This document shows positions 32,584 to 37,393 of a DNA stretch of 37,393 nucleotides, piece by piece. The stretch is from positions 1-37,393 of the forward strand of contig JAFSLL010000273.1 of the NCBI GenBank assembly GCA_017448455.1, given 5' to 3'. Under the pieces are notes generated by a model. It was not told the DNA's origin. It was given only the letters and a program-made list of their open reading frames with translations, and searched no databases. A program made the position numbers and the translations under genes. Numbering within the stretch: position 1 is the first letter of the stretch; every line of letters starts with the position of its first letter. This stretch comes from Oscillospiraceae bacterium. GTDB taxonomy: Bacteria; Bacillota; Clostridia; Oscillospirales; Oscillospiraceae.

Positions 32584-32623
32584 GTGAAACCACTCTCCTA
32601 TCTTTCAAAAGTTCAAAGCTCAG

Positions 32624-32652
32624 TGTATACCGTTTGAGAAAACCTGTGTTAA
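32624..32652 (-). promoter_or_regulatory. Possible internal promoter before the antiporter module
   Basis: TTAACA (32647-32652), 17 bp, TATACA (32624-32629) on the minus strand, in the only sizeable gap (83 bp) between hypA and mbhA. The predicted start near 32617 gives a 34-nt leader. The -10 is only a 4/6 match. Confidence 0.45.
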
Positions 32653-32666
32653 TGCTGTAAGGACAG

Positions 32667-33008
32667 CTATTCCACTACCAGGTTTTCGACATAGAATTCT
32701 CTGCCTGCCGTCATCCGGATCGCCGTGCCGCCGCATTGCGGGCAGCAGGCGCTGTGCCGCTCGATCGTCCCCTCGTAGCCGCAGTCGGAACAGGCGAAAA
32801 CGGCGGGGATGGTTTTCATGCACAGTGCGGCATTTTCCGCCGCGGTTCCCTTCGCCACGAGAGGAAAGAACTCCTCAATGCAGCTCGGGATCACACCGGA
32901 GAATTCCCCGATCCGGAGATCGATTTCCAGCACGCGCCGGAAACCGCTTTTCTTCTGCTCGGATGTGACAATGCTGAGAATTCCTTCTGTCAGTGCCAGC
33001 TCGTGCAT
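32667..33008 (-). CDS. hypA: Hydrogenase nickel insertion protein HypA
   Basis: HypA delivers nickel to the large subunit together with HypB. The 113-residue protein begins MHELALTEGIL, with the Ni-binding His2, and has the zinc-binding pairs CSDC (near 72-75) and CPQC (near 89-92). Its ATG overlaps the mbhL stop as TGATG, so it is made immediately after the subunit it serves. HypB is not in this window. Confidence 0.96.
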   Translation of the reverse strand: MHELALTEGILSIVTSEQKKSGFRRVLEIDLRIGEFSGVIPSCIEEFFPLVAKGTAAENAALCMKTIPAVFACSDCGYEGTIERHSACCPQCGGTAIRMTAGREFYVENLVVE

Positions 33009-34090
33009 CAGCGGTCAAGGCAGCTGAAGCAGGGGTCAATGCTGGCGATAATGAGACCCGCGTCCGCAACCGTGTTGTTGCGCAGCATGTGCGGAACCGT
33101 CGGGGTATTCTTGAAGCTCGGCACATGGATGCTGATTCGGTAGTTGTTGAGACTGCCGTCACCGACCAGCATATAGCTCAGCTGTCCGCGCGGCGCCTCG
33201 TGGCGTTTGACGGTCTGACCGGCCTTGATCTTCGGCAGCTTGTTACCGAGGTTAATCGGGCCTTCCGGCAGATTCTCCAGCGCCTGACGGATAATCTTGA
33301 TGCTCTCGTAGCATTCGAGCGCACGTACCACCACGCGGGCAAAGACATCGCCGCTGTCGACAACCGGAATATCGAAGTCAAAGTCGTTGTAGCTGCTGTA
33401 GGGGGAATCACGACGCACATCGATGTCGACACCGGACGCTCTCGCGTGGGGACCGACCGCGCCGAGACGGATCGCGTCATCCCTTGTCAGGATGCCGACG
33501 CCCTTGGTACGCATGGCGATGGTTTTGTCCGTCAGGGCAATCTCCGTAATGCGGTCAAGGGGTCCCTTCAGCTTGTCACAGGCATCCAGAATTTTCCTGC
33601 GCAGATCATCCGACACATCCCGACGCGCGCCGCCGATGGTAACCATGGCATAGTTGACACGGTTTCCGGTCATCTCCTCCAGCAGGTCCATGACCAGCTC
33701 ACGCTCGTCCCAGATGTGCATGAACATGCTGTCATGCCCGATGATGTGACAGGCGATACCAAGCCAGAGGAAATGAGAATGCAGTCTCTCCAGCTCCGCG
33801 GTAATCACACGGATATACTCGCCGCGCTTCGGAACTTCGATCTCGTTCAGATCCTCTACGCACAGCGCGTAGGTAAAGGCGTGGGAATGAGAACAGATTC
33901 CGCAGACACGCTCCACCAGCACCAGCGTCTGGATGGCGTTGCGCTCTGTCGCGAGCTTCTCAATGCCGCGATGGTTGTAACCGACAAAAACCTCCGCATC
34001 CTTAATGACTTCGCCCTCCGTATAGAGCCGCGCATGAATCGGCTCTTCCAGGGCAGGATGGTACGGTCCGATCGGAACAATATAGCTCAT
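33008..34090 (-). CDS. mbhL: [NiFe] hydrogenase large (catalytic) subunit, group 4
   Basis: The NuoD-like subunit binds the NiFe(CN)2CO site. The 360-residue protein has the L1 motif RVCGIC (C63, C66) and the L2 motif DPCFSC (C354, C357), so all four metal-binding cysteines are present; complex I NuoD lacks them. The protein ends DPCFSCLDR. In related subunits that final Arg is the last residue of the mature form and a C-terminal extension beyond it is cut off by an endopeptidase; here there is no extension. Start ATG 34090 overlaps mbhK as ATGA; hypA overlaps the stop. Confidence 0.96.
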   Translation of the reverse strand: MSYIVPIGPYHPALEEPIHARLYTEGEVIKDAEVFVGYNHRGIEKLATERNAIQTLVLVERVCGICSHSHAFTYALCVEDLNEIEVPKRGEYIRVITAELERLHSHFLWLGIACHIIGHDSMFMHIWDERELVMDLLEEMTGNRVNYAMVTIGGARRDVSDDLRRKILDACDKLKGPLDRITEIALTDKTIAMRTKGVGILTRDDAIRLGAVGPHARASGVDIDVRRDSPYSSYNDFDFDIPVVDSGDVFARVVVRALECYESIKIIRQALENLPEGPINLGNKLPKIKAGQTVKRHEAPRGQLSYMLVGDGSLNNYRISIHVPSFKNTPTVPHMLRNNTVADAGLIIASIDPCFSCLDR

Positions 34091-34512
34091 GCTTTCACCT
34101 CGCCTTCCGGTGACTTCGCTGCCCCGAGGTTCTTCTCAACTAGTTCCTTCAGGGGTGTCACCATAATCTGTCCTTTGCCCTGCGTCTCAAGCATGTCTTC
34201 CGGAAGGAAGAGCCGCTTGGACACATCGAGGCCTTCGAAGGTTATGCCGAACAGTTCGTTCAGCTCCCGCTCCGGCCAGGTCGCCGCCTCAGCGTAGATC
34301 TCTCCGATGGAGGGCACAACCGTCTCGCCGACTACGTGATAACTCTCCACGGTCGGGTCAACGGCATAATCCCATGAGATGTCCGTCTGTCCTTCCTTGT
34401 TGATGAGGGCATGGATCATCACAAGATAGTTGCCCGCCTTCCTCATTCTCTCCGCAAGGGGCAGGATTTCATCTTTGCTGATGTCAATCCGCTTGTACTC
34501 CTGCAAGTTCAT
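34087..34512 (-). CDS. mbhK: Hydrogenase 30-kDa (NuoC-like) subunit
   Basis: A 141-residue NuoC/EchD/MbhK-type subunit that pairs with the large subunit. It contains PSIGEIYAEAATWPERELNELFG, the conserved W-x-E-R-E-x-x-E-L-F/Y-G motif, and the LFLPEDM region. The ATG at 34512 is preferred over the GTG one codon upstream; GGAG lies five bases before it. It follows hypE by 86 bp, a gap with a small CAGGC/GCCTG hairpin but no convincing promoter. Confidence 0.93.
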   Translation of the reverse strand: MNLQEYKRIDISKDEILPLAERMRKAGNYLVMIHALINKEGQTDISWDYAVDPTVESYHVVGETVVPSIGEIYAEAATWPERELNELFGITFEGLDVSKRLFLPEDMLETQGKGQIMVTPLKELVEKNLGAAKSPEGEVKA

Positions 34513-34598
34513 CACCTCTCCGATCCTGCGAAATTGATTCTGGCATAGAATGATAAAAGAAATTGTATGAGAACAGGCCTCAGCCTGATTTCTCCAAA

Positions 34599-35603
34599 TT
34601 AACAGATGCGCGGAAGCTGCGCGCCGGCAAGCTTCTGAAGAATCCGCCTACCGCCGAGGCCGGTTCGCATCACAACACGTCCCGCTGCTTCCTCCGTCAC
34701 GGTTCCGATGATCGCGGCGTCCTTCCCTTCCGGAAGCGCTCGCATCCGTTCCAGAAGCGCTTCCGCATCCTCCGCGGCGCACACAGCGGTCAGTTTTCCT
34801 TCGTTTGCGCAGTAGAGCGGTTCCAGGCCGAGCAGATCACAGGCGGAGCGCACCTCCGGCCGAACCGGAATTGCATCCTCCCGGAGCTCGATGCCAAACC
34901 CGCGGCCCTCCGTAAACTCATTGAGGGTGGTGGCAAGTCCGCCGCGCGTGGGATCACGGAGAACTCGAATCTTCGCGCCGCTTTCGAGCATGGCTGCCGT
35001 CAGCCGATTCAGGGCGGCGCAGTCGGAACGGATCTCCCCTTCCATCATACCGCTGCGGGCAAGCATTACGGCTGTGCCGTGATCCCCGACTGTTCCGGAG
35101 ACCAGCACCGCGTCTCCCGGGCGGATGACATTCGGGCCGGGAAGCTCTTTCCGCAGAAAGCCGATGCCGGAAGTGTTGATGTAAAGCTTGTCACCGCGCC
35201 CGCGATCAACCACTTTGGTATCGCCCGTAACGATCTGCACACCCGCTGCTTCCGCTGCCTGCGCCATGGACTGCAGCACTCGGTCAAGCACAGCCATCGG
35301 GAGGCCTTCTTCAATGATCAGCGCGCAGCTCAGGTATTTCGGTTCCGCTCCGCACATGGCAAGGTCATTGACCGTTCCGCAGACAGCCAGCTTTCCGATA
35401 TCTCCTCCGGGGAAAAACAGAGGATCCACCACAAAGCTGTCCGTGGAGAAAGCGAGTTTTGCATCTCCCGGCAAAACCGCCCCGTCCCCAAGAGTCCGCA
35501 GCGCTTCGTTGTCCAGTTTTGGCAATATCTTCTGCTCAATCAGGCGGGCGGTCTTCCTGCCGCCGCTGCCGTAATCAAGCGTTATAATCTCTTCATCCGT
35601 CAT
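34599..35603 (-). CDS. hypE: Hydrogenase maturation protein HypE
   Basis: HypE dehydrates the carbamoyl group placed on its C-terminal cysteine by HypF to thiocyanate, the source of the CN ligands. The 334-residue protein starts MTDEEIITLDYGSGGRKT and ends PRIC, with the catalytic terminal cysteine present. PurM-like ATP-binding features such as LLPGDAKLAFSTDSFVV-type and VSGTVGDHG motifs are visible. The ATG at 35603 is preferred over one at 35636 that overlaps hypD, because the family N terminus fits and a weak GGAAG lies five bases upstream. Confidence 0.95.
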   Translation of the reverse strand: MTDEEIITLDYGSGGRKTARLIEQKILPKLDNEALRTLGDGAVLPGDAKLAFSTDSFVVDPLFFPGGDIGKLAVCGTVNDLAMCGAEPKYLSCALIIEEGLPMAVLDRVLQSMAQAAEAAGVQIVTGDTKVVDRGRGDKLYINTSGIGFLRKELPGPNVIRPGDAVLVSGTVGDHGTAVMLARSGMMEGEIRSDCAALNRLTAAMLESGAKIRVLRDPTRGGLATTLNEFTEGRGFGIELREDAIPVRPEVRSACDLLGLEPLYCANEGKLTAVCAAEDAEALLERMRALPEGKDAAIIGTVTEEAAGRVVMRTGLGGRRILQKLAGAQLPRIC

Positions 35604-35629
35604 ATCGGCTTCCCGGTTTTCACCGGTCC

Positions 35630-36700
35630 TCAGCATTCGTATTTATAAGCCGCGGCACAGGCCCCCTCTGAGGAGACCATGCAGGGTCCCACCGGGTCCT
35701 CCGCCGTACAGGCTTTTCCGAACAGCGGGCATTCCTGCGGCCGGATCTTTCCGGTGATCACATCGCCGCAGCGGCATCCGCTCTGAAGCGCTGTCTTTCG
35801 AGGTTGGATCGAGAAACGCGCCGCCGCGTCATATTCGCGCAGTTCCTCCCGCAGAGCAAACCCACTGCCCGGGATTTCCCCGAGACCGCGCCACCGGGCG
35901 CGTTCCGGGATAAAAGCCTCCCGCATCATCCGCTGTGCCAGTCGGTTTCCTTCCCGGGAAACCGCGCGCGGGTACGCGTTCTGAATGCGGGGTCTCTTCT
36001 CCGCGATCTGCCTGAGCAGCAGATAAACGGCAGCGAGAATCTCTTCCGGTTCAAAGCCCCCGATTACCCCTGGCATTCCGTATTCCTCCGGAAGATAGCG
36101 GAAGCCCTCTTCGCCGATGATCGTCGCGACGTGTCCCGGACAGAGAAAACCGTCAACCGCGAAATCTTCCGTTTGCATCAGCGTGCGAAGCGCGGGCTCC
36201 ACAGCCTTCAGCAGAGATAATACCGTAAAATTGGGAAGTCCCCTCTCCTTTGCGGAGAGCACCGCTGCCGCGGTTCCCGGCGCAGTGGTCTCAAAGCCGA
36301 TTCCGAGGAACACGACCTGCTTTCCCGGCTGCTGCTCGGCAATGCTGACAGCATCCATCGGGGAATAGACAACCCGCACGTCCGCACCGAGCGCTCTCCT
36401 GCGGAGCAGGCTGTCGCCTTTTCTGCTTCCCGGTACGCGCAGCATATCGCCGTAGCTGGTCAGGATTAGGTCTTTCTCCATTGCCAAATCCAGGACAGCG
36501 TCAATATCCTCCTGCGGTGTGACACAGACCGGGCACCCCGGCCCGCTCAGCAAATGGATATGCCCGGGCAGAAGGGAACGGATCCCGGCTTCCGCAATGG
36601 ACATGGTGTGTGTCCCGCAGACTTCCATGATCCGGGTCTCTCCCAAAGGCAGCTCCGCAATCGCGCGCAGCAGCTTCCCGCATCGTTCATCCGAGCGCAT
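35630..36700 (-). CDS. hypD: Hydrogenase maturation protein HypD
   Basis: HypD is the [4Fe-4S] scaffold on which, with HypC, the Fe(CN)2CO unit is assembled. The 356 residues contain EVCGTHTMS (near 25-33), SGPGCPVCVTP (near 52-62), GFETTAP, the FLCPGHVATIIG motif and a cysteine-rich C-terminal region with CRCGDVITGKIRPQECPLFG. The ATG at 36700 has GGAGGAG seven bases upstream and overlaps the end of hypC by 14 bp. All expected cysteine motifs are intact. Confidence 0.96.
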   Translation of the reverse strand: MRSDERCGKLLRAIAELPLGETRIMEVCGTHTMSIAEAGIRSLLPGHIHLLSGPGCPVCVTPQEDIDAVLDLAMEKDLILTSYGDMLRVPGSRKGDSLLRRRALGADVRVVYSPMDAVSIAEQQPGKQVVFLGIGFETTAPGTAAAVLSAKERGLPNFTVLSLLKAVEPALRTLMQTEDFAVDGFLCPGHVATIIGEEGFRYLPEEYGMPGVIGGFEPEEILAAVYLLLRQIAEKRPRIQNAYPRAVSREGNRLAQRMMREAFIPERARWRGLGEIPGSGFALREELREYDAAARFSIQPRKTALQSGCRCGDVITGKIRPQECPLFGKACTAEDPVGPCMVSSEGACAAAYKYEC

Positions 36701-36908
36701 CCGCGAGCTCCTCCCAGGTCTCCAGATCCTCCATGGCCTGTTCCTCAGCCAGACGTTCGATCGCGAAGCCGGCATGAACCATGACATAATCCCCAATCTT
36801 CGGATCCGGGATAAAGTCCACGCGTACCGCGCGGCGCATGCCCAAAGCCTCGCCGACTGCGTCTTTTCCGTTTATTTCAATCAGTTTTAAAGGAACCGCT
36901 AAACACAT
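36687..36908 (-). CDS. hypC: Hydrogenase assembly chaperone HypC
   Basis: HypC carries the iron-cyanide-carbonyl unit from HypD to the large subunit. The 73-residue protein begins MCLAVPLKLIEI, with the essential Cys2, and has the GDYVMVHAGFAIERL motif near 39-53. The ribosome site is only AAGAG. It begins a hypC-hypD-hypE run under a good predicted promoter in the gap after hypF. Confidence 0.96.
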   Translation of the reverse strand: MCLAVPLKLIEINGKDAVGEALGMRRAVRVDFIPDPKIGDYVMVHAGFAIERLAEEQAMEDLETWEELADALG

Positions 36909-36967
36909 AACGACTCTTGAATCCCCATCTGCATATACTGACCCATCGTCAGATAATTATCAGAGAT

Positions 36968-36996
36968 ACTATATACCTTTTTTGCTGTTTTATCAA
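36968..36996 (-). promoter_or_regulatory. Predicted promoter of hypCDE and probably the hydrogenase operon
   Basis: TTGATA (36991-36996), 17 bp, TATAGT (36968-36973) on the minus strand in the very AT-rich 143-bp hypF-hypC gap. The start would be near 36961, at the edge of a perfect 10-bp palindrome GATAATTATC (36952-36961), a possible regulator site. An overlapping TTGACA (36997-37002) would need a 21-bp spacer to TATATA and is less likely. Confidence 0.65.
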
Positions 36997-37051
36997 TGTC
37001 AAAATAATTGAATTACGCTTCTCTAATCCTTACATTTTTTCATGTATTTTT

Positions 37052-37393
37052 TTAATACAACTCGCTTCCGGACGTACGGCTAAGCCGGGCATTCCCGATC
37101 ATCAGCTGTCCCAGGGCAAGTCCTTCATCATTGCAGGATACCCGATGATGGTAAAACGTCTCCAATCCTTCGGCTTCCAGTCTGCGCGGCAGCCGCCGCA
37201 TTACATACTGGTTCTGAAAACTGCCTCCCGAGAGCACGACCTGCCGGATTCCGGTCTCCTTTGCCGCCGCTGCGGCTGTCTGAACCGCCGCTTCGATCAG
37301 GGTGTTCATGAATGCTGCCGCAAGCACTGGGGCACCTGTCCCCGCATCCCGCTGCCGAACCATTTCGCGGATCATCTCACACCAGTCGAAACG
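37052..37393 (-). CDS. hypF: Carbamoyltransferase HypF, C-terminal fragment (cut by window edge)
   Basis: The visible 113 residues are the C terminus of HypF, which makes the carbamoyl group for HypE from carbamoyl phosphate. The frame is open through the window end, with coding sequence before the first in-frame Met. VVLSGGSFQNQYVMRRL and HHRVSCNDEGLALGQ are characteristic of the Kae1-like/YrdC-linked carbamoyltransferase end. The N-terminal acylphosphatase, zinc-finger and YrdC-like domains would lie to the right. The stop at 37052 is followed by an AT-rich gap before hypC. Confidence 0.93.
   Translation of the reverse strand, partial: RFDWCEMIREMVRQRDAGTGAPVLAAAFMNTLIEAAVQTAAAAAKETGIRQVVLSGGSFQNQYVMRRLPRRLEAEGLETFYHHRVSCNDEGLALGQLMIGNARLSRTSGSELY

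Noticed and set aside
33008-34512. Complex I (NADH dehydrogenase) NuoC/NuoD
   Set aside because: The large subunit keeps both CxxC motifs for NiFe, hyp genes flank it, and nuoE, nuoF and nuoG are absent.
34513-34598. Separate promoter for mbhK
   Set aside because: TACAAT and TATCAT hexamers exist but no matching -35 lies 16-18 bp upstream; only a weak 5-bp hairpin is present.
37020-37051. Terminator after hypF from TGTATT/AATACA arms
   Set aside because: The stem is AT-only and short, and no U tract follows on the minus strand; read-through into hypC remains possible.

Overview
The window looks like a chromosomal segment of an anaerobic, mid-to-high G+C member of the Clostridia (Bacillota), possibly a gut or rumen lineage; the exact taxon cannot be fixed by reading alone. 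The evidence is the gene set: FtsQ/DivIB, MurE with the DNPR motif expected of a meso-diaminopimelate ligase, MutS2, HPr with both His15 and Ser46, a Clostridia-type coiled-coil protein next to coaD, and a ferredoxin-type group 4 [NiFe] hydrogenase. Almost everything is on the minus strand, so transcription runs from high to low coordinates.

Region 1 (1-8.3 kb) is a shortened division and cell wall (dcw) cluster: mraZ-rsmH-murE-mraY-murG, then ftsQ, then ftsZ, then a YihY/BrkB-family membrane protein. It starts at a promoter followed by four 10-bp-phased GTGG boxes, the probable MraZ operator. murG and ftsQ are separated by an overlapping terminator and promoter, and ftsZ has its own strong promoter. 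ftsL, the division PBP, murF, murD, ftsW, murC and ftsA are absent from the cluster.

Region 2 (8.4-23.6 kb) is housekeeping: uvrC-rsmD-coaD-coiled-coil gene; an HPr gene with its own promoter and terminator; and a long run murA-rlmH-phosphohexomutase-two half-size ChrA-type transporters-phoH-ybeY-era-recO-mutS2, many joined by ATGA or TGATG overlaps. A HAD phosphatase follows with its own promoter and terminator.

Region 3 (23.6-25.6 kb) is the only plus-strand island. A good promoter and a possible 23-codon leader ORF precede a protein that appears to join a lysozyme/SLT-like N-terminal domain to a C39/papain-like C-terminal domain. It is coupled to a cytidylate-kinase-like gene and ends at a strong hairpin terminator. 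This is the least explained part of the window.

Region 4 (25.6-37.4 kb) is a complete Mbh-type, Mrp-antiporter-linked, membrane-bound [NiFe] hydrogenase with maturation genes. The order of transcription is hypF (cut by the window edge), hypC, hypD, hypE, mbhK, mbhL, hypA, mbhA, B, C, D, E, F, G, H, M, J, N. The expected activity is ferredoxin-driven H2 evolution coupled to H+/Na+ translocation, or the reverse. Unusual points are a ferredoxin subunit with a second 2[4Fe-4S] domain on a Pro/Ala/Lys/Glu-rich linker, an MbhH with an MbhI-like C-terminal tail, a catalytic subunit that ends exactly at the usual maturation cleavage site, and a 95-bp tandem repeat in the 3' flank that duplicates the end of mbhN. 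No rRNA, tRNA, IS element or CRISPR array was seen.
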